This document shows positions 15,525-23,342 of a DNA stretch of 64,000 nt, one piece after another. A model generated the notes under the pieces. The model ran no database searches and was not told where the DNA came from. It saw only the letters and a list, made by a program, of their open reading frames with translations. How positions within the stretch are numbered: position 1 is the first letter of the stretch; every line of letters begins with the position of its first letter. A program made the translations under genes and the position numbers. This DNA is from an uncultured beta proteobacterium (GTDB lineage Bacteria; Pseudomonadota; Gammaproteobacteria; Burkholderiales; Burkholderiaceae_C). The stretch lies in the NCBI GenBank assembly GCA_903845935.1, contig CAIMZI010000077.1, positions 1 through 64,000 on the forward strand, written 5' to 3'.

Positions 15525-16762
15525 AAAGCAAACCCTTGCGGGCTTTGTTTCGGAATCAGGCGCAGCATCTGCTCGAGCTTGAGGTTGACCCGCACCTCAC
15601 TGGCCACCAAGGTGTTTTGAATCGACAGCTTTTCGCGAGAGGTGTCGTGCAGGCGGGGCTCGGAAATGGGCTCGTCGTTGCGATTGAGCACGCTGGCCAC
15701 CAGGGGCTCGCCGGGTTTGATGCCACGGCGAATCACCACGGCAGTTTCGCCATTGACCAGCTTGACATAGGTTCCCGCTGGACTCACGCCCAGAATGCGA
15801 ACCAGTGCAGTGCCCACCTCGTCGTGCTTCACGACTCCTGGCTTCATCACCACACTCAGCACCGAGTCGCGTGCGCTGCGACCCGAGCGTGATTTGCGCG
15901 GACTCATAGCCGCGGTGTAGCGATCCACGGTCTGCAGAATTTTGGTCATGCGCTGCACCGGCGGCCAGTCGGCCAGGGTTTCCGGTCCTTCCAGCGGCGT
16001 GTGGTGCAGCGCCACGATTTCCAACCACTGTTCGTCCGTCACCTTGGCGTCCACCAAAGTTTGCCGCCCCAGTGCAGCGTGGCTGTTAATCTCGCTGCGC
16101 TGGGCTGCGTTGGGCTCCATTTTTTGCAAGGCCAGCGCATCCTGCAGGCGCGTCATGGCCACATTCATGGTCAGGGCGGCACAGACCAGACTCTTGCGCT
16201 CGTCCTCTGTCAGTGCAAAGAATGGCGAAAGCAAATGCACCAGGCTCGCGCACAGCAGGGAATGCATGACGCTGTAGCCGCTGAAATGTGTCACCGCGCG
16301 GTTGAACAGCAGAAATTGCGAGGCCGGACTGTTTTCCGTCAGCAGGGCCTGTATATAAGTGTCCAGTTGCTGGACCTTTGCCTCAAAATCGCTGGTGCTG
16401 CTCACACTGGCCAACAGCCCGGCGAGTTTGGATTCGACCTCGCCCCAGCGTTCCGACAGAGGGCCCGTCAGCTTGACGCTGTTCGGGTCGCTGATATTGA
16501 GTTGAAGATGCTTGGAAAAATCCTTGATCGGCGCACCCAGCTTGTTGAGCGTCGTGATGCCGGCCATCATCGCCCGAATGCCTTCCTCGGACTCATCGAT
16601 TTCGACGAAGATCTTTTTCCGGCTGCGCAAGCCGTCGAGCTGCTGCAGCGTCTCTATCCGATGCCCCTTGGCCAGCAGGACGGCACCCTTTTCATCACGC
16701 AGGGTGAACTCCAGCGCCATTCCCAAGAGCAATAAATTTTGACGAATCTCGATCAAATCCAT
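15521..16762 (-). CDS. Degenerate HD-GYP-domain protein
   Basis: A 413-residue protein. The first ~100 residues (LLLLGMALEFTLRDEKGAVLLAKG) resemble the N-terminal regulatory region found before many HD-GYP domains. The central part aligns in layout with HD-GYP c-di-GMP phosphodiesterases: HSLLCASLVHLL, CAALTMNVAM, SHAALGRQTLVDAKV, and EIVALHHTPLEG. However, the catalytic HD dyad (normally in HDIGK) is replaced by MN, and the GYP triad after HHE is missing. Residues ~290-400 form a further domain found after such HD domains. I expect no phosphodiesterase activity; a c-di-GMP or protein sensing role is possible. Gene ends overlapping the DMT transporter by 4 nt. Confidence 0.72.
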   Translation of the reverse strand: MDLIEIRQNLLLLGMALEFTLRDEKGAVLLAKGHRIETLQQLDGLRSRKKIFVEIDESEEGIRAMMAGITTLNKLGAPIKDFSKHLQLNISDPNSVKLTGPLSERWGEVESKLAGLLASVSSTSDFEAKVQQLDTYIQALLTENSPASQFLLFNRAVTHFSGYSVMHSLLCASLVHLLSPFFALTEDERKSLVCAALTMNVAMTRLQDALALQKMEPNAAQRSEINSHAALGRQTLVDAKVTDEQWLEIVALHHTPLEGPETLADWPPVQRMTKILQTVDRYTAAMSPRKSRSGRSARDSVLSVVMKPGVVKHDEVGTALVRILGVSPAGTYVKLVNGETAVVIRRGIKPGEPLVASVLNRNDEPISEPRLHDTSREKLSIQNTLVASEVRVNLKLEQMLRLIPKQSPQGFAF

Positions 16763-16824
16763 AAGAAGTCGCTATTATTTTTAAATTGGCTGCGCCGGGA
16801 TCGTTGGTTTGTCAGCAAGGTGGC

Positions 16825-16840
16825 CTCATGGAAACATGAG
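16825..16840 (-). repeat. CTCATG-GAAA-CATGAG hairpin
   Basis: A 6-bp perfect stem with a 4-nt loop, 57 nt downstream of the oxidoreductase stop codon and 63 nt upstream of the HD-GYP-like start codon. No T tract follows on either strand, so it is not a typical intrinsic terminator. Confidence 0.4.
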
Positions 16841-16896
16841 CCCGCAGGCTTGATATTACGACAACTCAATGGATCAATCCAAATGCAGATCCGGCT

Positions 16897-17817
16897 TTAG
16901 CTCTTGCCATCGTCGGGCGTGAGCAACACACCGCTCAAACCCGCCACCAGCTCCGGCAGCATGGGCACCATCTTCTCCGGACCGCCCTGCCGCACGGCCA
17001 GGCCAAAGGAATTTTTGACCGCATTGCCCAGCGGGTTGGAAACACCGGCGTCATCCGCCATGGACTCGAGGTAACGCAGATCCTTGAACGCGTTGGTGAG
17101 CGTGAACTTGTGCGCCTCCTTGTTGCCGCGCAAGGTGTATTCCATAAAGGTCTGGTAAAAAAGATTATCCATGCGCCCGCCGCGTATCACCGAGTCAAAC
17201 ATGGTGGGCGTGATGCCCACAGCCTGCGACAAGGTCAGCGCCTCGGCATACAAGGCGGCATAGCCCAGCGAGACAAAGTTGTTGATCAGCTTCATGCGGT
17301 GGCCGGTGCCCGGTGCGCCCAGATGCACGATGCGTCCGGCAAATGTTTGCAAGAGCGGCTCAATGCGTTGGAATATTTCCGGATCGGCGCCGACCATGGT
17401 GTCCAGCGTGCCCGCCCAGGCCTCCTTGGGTGTGCGGCTCAGGGGCGCGTCGACCAGATGCACGCCAATGGCTTTCAGCTCGGCCTCCAGCGCCTGGGTG
17501 GACACCGGGTCGGCGGTGGAGCAATCCACCAGCACGCTACCGGCTTTCAGCCCCGCTTTCAACCCGTTCGGCCCACGGACTATGGCCTCCACATCCTTGG
17601 AGCCGGTGACGCACAAAAACACGACCGTGGAATGTTGCGCGACCTCGGCGGCCGAGGCGCGCAGCAGCGCGCCGCGTTGTTGCAGGTCGGCTGTAGCCTC
17701 ACTGGGCTTGCGCGCATAAATGGACAGCGTGTAGCCCTTGTCCACCAGGTTCTTGGCCATGCCGTGGCCCATCAGGCCCAGCCCGATGAAGCCTGCGGTT
17801 TCAGTTGTTGTGGTCAT
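16897..17817 (-). CDS. NAD(P)-dependent beta-hydroxyacid dehydrogenase family
   Basis: A 306-residue member of the 3-hydroxyisobutyrate dehydrogenase/tartronate semialdehyde reductase family. The Rossmann motif GFIGLGLMGHGMAKNL starts at about residue 9; the substrate motif appears as VDAPLSRTPKEAWAGTLDTMVG (conserved 'D-A-P-V-S-G-G' position altered to DAPLSRTP), and the catalytic lysine is in GHRMKLINNF. The glycine-rich substrate loop therefore departs from consensus, so the substrate is probably not a standard one. The ATG at 17817 is 7 nt after the stop of the aldo/keto reductase gene, which indicates co-transcription in a three-gene operon with AKR and an AcuI-like reductase. Confidence 0.86.
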   Translation of the reverse strand: MTTTTETAGFIGLGLMGHGMAKNLVDKGYTLSIYARKPSEATADLQQRGALLRASAAEVAQHSTVVFLCVTGSKDVEAIVRGPNGLKAGLKAGSVLVDCSTADPVSTQALEAELKAIGVHLVDAPLSRTPKEAWAGTLDTMVGADPEIFQRIEPLLQTFAGRIVHLGAPGTGHRMKLINNFVSLGYAALYAEALTLSQAVGITPTMFDSVIRGGRMDNLFYQTFMEYTLRGNKEAHKFTLTNAFKDLRYLESMADDAGVSNPLGNAVKNSFGLAVRQGGPEKMVPMLPELVAGLSGVLLTPDDGKS

Positions 17818-17824
17818 GAAATCC

Positions 17825-18808
17825 TTACCAGTTGTGATGCACCCAGGGCTTTGCATACTGCTCGTAGACGGTTTGCACGGCCGCCATCTGCGCATCCGTC
17901 AAGGCTGGCAAGTCCGCCGCACTGACGTTGTCCGCCACCTGAGCCGCACGCTTGCCGCCGGGGATGGCGCAGGTCACGCCCGGATGCATGGTGATCCAGC
18001 GCAGAGCGAATTGCGCCATGCTCAGGCCGTCCGGCACTACTGCGCGCAGCGCCTCCACCGCTTCCAGACCCTTGGCATAGTCCAGACCCGAAAAGGTTTC
18101 ACCCTTGTCAAAGGCTTCGCCGTTGCGGTTGAAAAGACGGTGATCGTCGGCAGCAAAACTGGTCTGCGCCGTCATCTTGCCGGACAGCAGGCCGGAGGAC
18201 AACGGCAGCCGCGCCAGAATGCCTACGCCCTTGCGCTGAGTCTCCTGGAACAGCAGATCGGCCGGGCGCTGGCGCAGGATGTTATAAATGATCTGCACGC
18301 TTTGCACGCCGGGGAACTCGATCGCCTTGAGCGCTTCTTCGACCTTCTCGACGCTGACGCCATAGTGGCGCAGCTTGCCCTCAGTTTGCAACTCATCGAG
18401 CACGCCAAACACTTCGGGCATGTAGTAGACCGGGGTGGGCGGGCAATGCAGCTGCAGCAGGTCCAGCGCCTCCACGTTCAGATTACTCAAACTGCGCTCG
18501 ACAAAGGCGCGCAGATTGCTGCGGTTATAGCCCTCGGCCACATGCGGGTTGAGCCTGCGCCCGGCCTTGGTTGCGACATAAAAAGGCTCGCTGCGCTCCT
18601 TGCGCAAGCGGGCGATCAGGCGCTCGCTGCGGCCGTCGCCATAGACGTCCGCCGTGTCAAAGAAGTTGACGCCCGCATCAAGCGCCGCATGCAGCGCGCC
18701 CATCGATTCGGTGTCATCCACATCGCCCCAGGTGCCGCCTATGGCCCAGGCACCAAAACTGATAGAGGAGACATTCCAGCCGGTACGGCCAAGTGCTTTG
18801 TATTGCAT
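17825..18808 (-). CDS. Aldo/keto reductase
   Basis: A 327-residue (beta/alpha)8 NAD(P)H-dependent oxidoreductase. The catalytic tetrad is visible: Asp and Tyr in FFDTADVYGDGRSE, Lys in VATKAGRRL and His in LLQLHCPPTP. The beginning MQYKALGRTGWNVSSISFG is standard for the AKR family that includes YajO/GsP69-type enzymes, and AIPGGKRAAQVADNVSAA near the end binds the cofactor's adenosine phosphate. The gene is the middle member of a three-gene oxidoreductase operon (14 nt after the upstream AcuI-like gene's stop codon, 7 nt before the downstream one). Substrate unknown; sugar or aldehyde detoxification is plausible. Confidence 0.9.
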   Translation of the reverse strand: MQYKALGRTGWNVSSISFGAWAIGGTWGDVDDTESMGALHAALDAGVNFFDTADVYGDGRSERLIARLRKERSEPFYVATKAGRRLNPHVAEGYNRSNLRAFVERSLSNLNVEALDLLQLHCPPTPVYYMPEVFGVLDELQTEGKLRHYGVSVEKVEEALKAIEFPGVQSVQIIYNILRQRPADLLFQETQRKGVGILARLPLSSGLLSGKMTAQTSFAADDHRLFNRNGEAFDKGETFSGLDYAKGLEAVEALRAVVPDGLSMAQFALRWITMHPGVTCAIPGGKRAAQVADNVSAADLPALTDAQMAAVQTVYEQYAKPWVHHNW

Positions 18809-18822
18809 GTGCGGGGCCTGCC

Positions 18823-19800
18823 TTAAAGCTTGACGACGACGCGCCCACGCACATTGCCTGCAAGCAGATCGGCGGCGACGCCGATCGCGTCTTCCAGCGC
18901 AATCTCCGAGGTGATGGCGTCGAGCTTGGCCACATCCAGATCCTGCGCCAGGCGCGCCCAGGCTTCTTCGCGTTTGGCCTGAGGCGCCATCACGCTGTCA
19001 ATGCCGTAGAGGGTGATGCCGCGCAGGATGAAGGGGGCGACAGACGCCGGAAAGTCCATGCCCTGTGCCAGGCCGCAGGCCGCCACGGCACCGCCGTATT
19101 TGAGCGACGCACAGGCATTGGCCAGGGTGTGGCTGCCCACGCTGTCCACCACCGCAGCCCAACGCTCTTTGGCCAAAGGTTTGCCGGGCTTGGAGAGTTC
19201 GGCCCGGTCGATCACCGTGGCAGCACCCAGCGCCTGCAGATGCGCGGCCTCTTCCATGCGCCCGGTAGAGGCGACCACCGTGTAGCCGAGTTTGGACAGG
19301 AGCGCAATCGCCACGCTGCCGACACCGCCGTTGGCACCGGTGACCAGCACCTCGCCGTCCGTAGGCTTCACGCCATGTTTTTCCAGCGCTATCACGCACA
19401 GCATGGCGGTGTAACCGGCAGTTCCTATCGCCATGGCCTGGCGAGCCGTAAAGGCAGCAGGCAAAGCCACCAGCCAGTCGCCCTTGACGCGCGCCGTTTG
19501 TGCCAGGCCGCCGCTGCAGGTTTCGCCCACGCCCCAACCGTTGTGAATGACCTTATCGCCCACCTTCCAACGTGGGTTTTGGCTGCTATAGACGGTGCCG
19601 GCAAAGTCGATCCCTGGCACCAGGGGAAATTTGCGCACCACGGGCGACTTACCGGTTATGGCCAGGCCGTCCTTGTAGTTCAGCGTGGACCACTCCACCC
19701 CCACCGTCACATCGCCCTCGCCCAGCACGCTGTCGTCAATGCTTTGCACCGCTGCGGTGTAAACGCCTTCGGGCTTGGTCAGCAAAATTCCTTTGAACAT
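18823..19800 (-). CDS. AcuI/YhdH-type acrylyl-CoA reductase-like MDR oxidoreductase
   Basis: A 325-residue medium-chain reductase without the catalytic zinc cysteines, matching the YhdH/AcuI subfamily: STLNYKDGLAITGKSPVVR, PLVPGIDFAGTV, HNGWGVGETCSGGLAQ, the nucleotide-binding VTGANGGVGSVAIALLSKLG and the end VRGRVVVKL. Well-studied members use NADPH to reduce acrylyl-CoA to propionyl-CoA, protecting cells from this toxic intermediate. It is the first gene of an operon with an aldo/keto reductase and a hydroxyacid dehydrogenase. The exact substrate here is inference from family. Confidence 0.87.
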   Translation of the reverse strand: MFKGILLTKPEGVYTAAVQSIDDSVLGEGDVTVGVEWSTLNYKDGLAITGKSPVVRKFPLVPGIDFAGTVYSSQNPRWKVGDKVIHNGWGVGETCSGGLAQTARVKGDWLVALPAAFTARQAMAIGTAGYTAMLCVIALEKHGVKPTDGEVLVTGANGGVGSVAIALLSKLGYTVVASTGRMEEAAHLQALGAATVIDRAELSKPGKPLAKERWAAVVDSVGSHTLANACASLKYGGAVAACGLAQGMDFPASVAPFILRGITLYGIDSVMAPQAKREEAWARLAQDLDVAKLDAITSEIALEDAIGVAADLLAGNVRGRVVVKL

Positions 19801-20016
19801 TTGTCTTCCTTTTCAATTGTGTTGGAGGGCATTATTGGGCAAATAGGCAATCCGTCCGAATCAGTGGCCTATTTTCAGGGGTCAATCCCCCCGGCAACTG
19901 ACCTGCGTCATTGCACGCATCCCCGGATGAGTCCAACATGAATCGAAGAGCGGTACACCTGCGGCTCTCGCAGACAGACTGCCACGCCCCGGAACGGGCA
20001 GGGAAATTGGGTCATC

Positions 20017-21930
20017 ATGATACAAACACGTTTGTTCACGTGGCGCTTACGCAGCAGCTTGCCGCTGCTGCTGATTCTGGGGGTGACGCTGCTGGCCTGT
20101 GGCCTGTACTGGCGCTCGCTGCTGAACCGGCAGGCCCTGCAATTGCAGGCCGCCCAGCAGCACAGCGAATGGCGCGCCAATCAGCTCAACGAGGCGGTGA
20201 CTCAGCAGCTCAATGCCACGCTACTCAGCATCGATGTGGCATTGAAGCACCTGAGCTCGGTGTACCTGCACAACCCGCGTGACTTTGACATCGCAGTCCA
20301 GGATGTGCTGACAAGCTACCCGACTGGCATGTTGCAGTACGTCACCGTGTTTGACGCCGACGGCAAGCTGCGCTATGCCTCCAGCCCATTGGCCAGTAAG
20401 TTCCTGGGGCAAGACTTTTCTGACCGGGAACACTTCAGCGTGCATGCCCACAGCGGCGCGGATGCGCTGTTTGTCAGCGCCCCCATCGCCGGACGTTTGA
20501 GCGACGCAAGCCTGGTTCAAATCACGCGTGGCATCTGGAATGGGGGACAGTTCCTCGGCGTGATAGGCATACCGGTGCTGCCGGTCTACCTGTCAGAGCA
20601 ACTGGTGCTACTGCAGGTGGATCCCACGGATATTCTTGCCGTGGTGCGTTTGGATGGCAGCATCATTGCCCGCAGCCACCACCTGGAGGAGTCACTGAAA
20701 AGCAAGTTACCGCCGCAGCGCCCTTTCCTGCACGGTAAGGCGGGAGAACGCGGGCTGTTTCGCAGCACCTCCACCTATGACAAGCTGCCCATGCTGTTTT
20801 CCTGGCAGCGTCTGGCGCAATGGCCTCTGGTCACGGTGGCCGCCATCAACGAGGCGGCCGAGACGGCACCACTGTCACTGGCCCTGGAGGGCGAACGCCA
20901 GCGCAGCCTCCTCGCCATCGGCCTGGCAATGGCCTTCTCGCTGGGCGTGGCGCTGCTTATGATGCGCATCCAGGGCCAGAACCGCTGGCTGGCGCGCAGC
21001 GAGGCCGAACAACGCGCCATTCTCAACAGCGAGATCAGTGGCATTGTCAAACTCCAAAACCGGAAATTTGTCTGGATGAACCAGGCCTTTGCCACGATGC
21101 TGGGCTACAGCCTGGATGAAATGATTGGCCAGTCCACCCGGCTTTTGTACCCGGATGAAACCGCCTTTAAAGATTTTTCCGTCGCGGCCTATCCCAAGCT
21201 GGTGCAGGGCAAGGTGTATCGCAGCGAGGTCCAGTTTGTGCGCAAGGACGGCAGTCTGGCCTGGTTTGACATCAGCGGTGAGCAGTTAGATACCGATGGC
21301 CGCGAATCGATCTGGTCCCTGGTGGACATCACCGAGCGCAAGCAGATCGAAGACCAGGTGCGCCACCTGGCATTCCACGACAGCCTGACCAAGCTGCCCA
21401 ACCGCCGCCTGCTGGTGGACCGCATGGTGCAGACCATGGCGGCAAGCAAACGCAACGGGAGATATGCGGCCCTGCTGTTTCTGGACCTGGACAACTTCAA
21501 ACCCCTGAACGATGCGCATGGCCATGACGCGGGCGACCTGTTGCTGGTGGAGGTGGCCGAACGGCTGCGCCAATGCGTGCGCGAAATGGACACCGTGGCC
21601 CGCTTTGGCGGCGACGAGTTTGTAGTGATGCTCAGCGATCTGGATGCCGAGCAGGCGTCTTCGCAACGCCAGGCGGCGGCGATTGCCGAGAAAATCCGCC
21701 TGAGTCTGGAAAAGCCCTACTCCTTGCAGATCGGGCACTGCCAGCACCCCGCAGATCTGGTAACCCACCGCTGCAGCGCCAGCATCGGGGTGACGCTGTT
21801 TCTGGACCATGACAACACCGAGGACGAGATTCTCAACCGGGCCGACACCGCCATGTATGCCGCCAAGCATGACGGACGCAACCAGGTGCAGTTTGCCGCA
21901 AGCGGCGGCAGTGCGGCCGCAGGCGCTTAG
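20017..21930 (+). CDS. Membrane diguanylate cyclase (Cache-PAS-GGDEF)
   Basis: A 637-residue c-di-GMP synthase. Two membrane helices (SLPLLLILGVTLLACGLYW, ~14-32; LLAIGLAMAFSLGVALLMM, ~298-316) bracket a periplasmic double-Cache-like sensor (~33-297, e.g. YVTVFDADGKLRYASSP). A PAS domain follows (~330-440, FVWMNQAFATMLGYSLDEM ending in DITERK), then the GGDEF domain (~446-630). The catalytic motif RFGGDEF is intact at 531-535 and the inhibitory I-site RxxD (REMD, 522-525) is exactly five residues before it, so product inhibition is expected. There is no EAL domain. The stop codon overlaps the convergent RND outer-membrane gene by 4 nt. Confidence 0.94.
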   Translation: MIQTRLFTWRLRSSLPLLLILGVTLLACGLYWRSLLNRQALQLQAAQQHSEWRANQLNEAVTQQLNATLLSIDVALKHLSSVYLHNPRDFDIAVQDVLTSYPTGMLQYVTVFDADGKLRYASSPLASKFLGQDFSDREHFSVHAHSGADALFVSAPIAGRLSDASLVQITRGIWNGGQFLGVIGIPVLPVYLSEQLVLLQVDPTDILAVVRLDGSIIARSHHLEESLKSKLPPQRPFLHGKAGERGLFRSTSTYDKLPMLFSWQRLAQWPLVTVAAINEAAETAPLSLALEGERQRSLLAIGLAMAFSLGVALLMMRIQGQNRWLARSEAEQRAILNSEISGIVKLQNRKFVWMNQAFATMLGYSLDEMIGQSTRLLYPDETAFKDFSVAAYPKLVQGKVYRSEVQFVRKDGSLAWFDISGEQLDTDGRESIWSLVDITERKQIEDQVRHLAFHDSLTKLPNRRLLVDRMVQTMAASKRNGRYAALLFLDLDNFKPLNDAHGHDAGDLLLVEVAERLRQCVREMDTVARFGGDEFVVMLSDLDAEQASSQRQAAAIAEKIRLSLEKPYSLQIGHCQHPADLVTHRCSASIGVTLFLDHDNTEDEILNRADTAMYAAKHDGRNQVQFAASGGSAAAGA

Positions 21931-23342
21931 GGCGTGGTCTGCGCAGGCGTCCAGCCGCCGCCCAGCACCCGGTACAGCGTGGCCAGATTTTGCTGCACTA
22001 AAGCAGCCAGTTGAAGCTCGGCCTGTTGCGCCGCAAACAGCGAACGCTGCGCGTCCAGCACTTCAAGGTAGCTGCTAGCACCATTCTTAAAGCGCAGTTC
22101 GGTCAGACGGGCACGCTCGGCCTCTGAGCGGGTTTGTGCCTGCTGGGCCTGGTACTGCTCGCCCAGGGTAGCGCGACCTGCCAGCGCGTCGGCCACTTCG
22201 CGGAAGGCCGACTGAATGGCTTTTTCGTATTGCGCCACGGCCACCTCACGCGCCGCCTTGGCAGCAGCCAAATTGGCTTCATTGCGTCCGGCATCAAAAA
22301 TCGGCAGCAGCAATTGCGGTCCAATGCTCCAGGCAAAGCTGCCATCCTTAAACAGGCCTTCGAGCTGGTTGCTGACGCTGCCCACGCTGGTCGACAAAAA
22401 TATCTTGGGGAAGAAGGCTGCGCGCGCCGCGCCGATATTGGCGTGAGCCGCCAGCAGTTGCTGCTCGGCCTGCAGCACATCGGGTCGGCGCAGCAGCACC
22501 TCGGAAGACAAGCCCACCGGCAACTCCGCCAGCTGCACCGGCGCTTGCGTGCCGGCTGCAGTCAAAGCCACCGGTGCCGCCTGGCCCAGCAGCAGATTGA
22601 GCGCATTCACATCCAGCAGGCGCTGACGCGTGCTTTGCGCCACGCTGACGCGGGCGGCTTGCAGCAGAGACTGAGCCTGACTGAGGTCGAGCTGCGAGCT
22701 AGCGCCCTGGTCAAAGCGCAGCTGGATCAGCTTCAAGGAGTCGTCGCGTGTGGCCAGCGTTTGCTGCGCCAGATCGAGCAGGGCGCTATCGGCCTGCAGT
22801 GCAAAGTAGCTGCTGGCCACGGCGCCAACCAGGCTGATTTGTGCCGCCCGGCCGGCCTGGGTAGTCGCCAGGTATTGGGCAAAGGCCGCGTCCGACAGAC
22901 TGTGCAGGCGGCCAAACAGGTCCACCTCGTAGGCCAGCGTGGCGGGAATGGACAGACCCGCAGTAAACGTGCTGCCGGTACTGCCATCGCTGGCCGTGCC
23001 GCGACTCAAGCCCGCACCGGCATAGACGGTGGGCCAGCGGTCTGCATTGTGGCTGTCCACCTGTGTTTTGGCTTGTTCCACATTGAGCAGGGCCACGCGC
23101 AGATCACGGTTGTTGTCCAGGGCGATTTGAATCAGTTGCTGCAGGCGTGCATCGGCAAAAAACGTTTGCCAGGGCAGATCGGCCACAGCCGCTTTCGCTG
23201 AGTTCGCATTGGTGGCCAAGGGAAACTGGGCCGGCACGGGGGCAGCAGGGCGCTGGTAGTCCGGCGCCAGTGAACCACAGGCCACCAGGGACGCCACCAA
23301 CGTAGTCAGCGCGGCAAGTTTAAAAACAGTCAGCTTGCTCAT
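21927..23342 (-). CDS. RND efflux outer membrane lipoprotein (NodT/OprM family)
   Basis: A 471-residue TolC-like channel. The N-terminus is a lipoprotein signal with lipobox SLVACGS (Cys22), followed by LAPDYQRPAAPVP, the standard start of NodT-family factors. Two outer-membrane-efflux repeats are visible: DNNRDLRVALLNVEQAKTQ ... LAYEVDLFGRLHSLSDAA and, in the second half, RRPDVLQAEQQLLAAHANIGAARAAFFP (split around its conserved P-D-V-x-x-A). It is the last gene of the adaptor-pump-channel operon, overlapping the pump gene by 4 nt (ATGA). Confidence 0.94.
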   Translation of the reverse strand: MSKLTVFKLAALTTLVASLVACGSLAPDYQRPAAPVPAQFPLATNANSAKAAVADLPWQTFFADARLQQLIQIALDNNRDLRVALLNVEQAKTQVDSHNADRWPTVYAGAGLSRGTASDGSTGSTFTAGLSIPATLAYEVDLFGRLHSLSDAAFAQYLATTQAGRAAQISLVGAVASSYFALQADSALLDLAQQTLATRDDSLKLIQLRFDQGASSQLDLSQAQSLLQAARVSVAQSTRQRLLDVNALNLLLGQAAPVALTAAGTQAPVQLAELPVGLSSEVLLRRPDVLQAEQQLLAAHANIGAARAAFFPKIFLSTSVGSVSNQLEGLFKDGSFAWSIGPQLLLPIFDAGRNEANLAAAKAAREVAVAQYEKAIQSAFREVADALAGRATLGEQYQAQQAQTRSEAERARLTELRFKNGASSYLEVLDAQRSLFAAQQAELQLAALVQQNLATLYRVLGGGWTPAQTTP

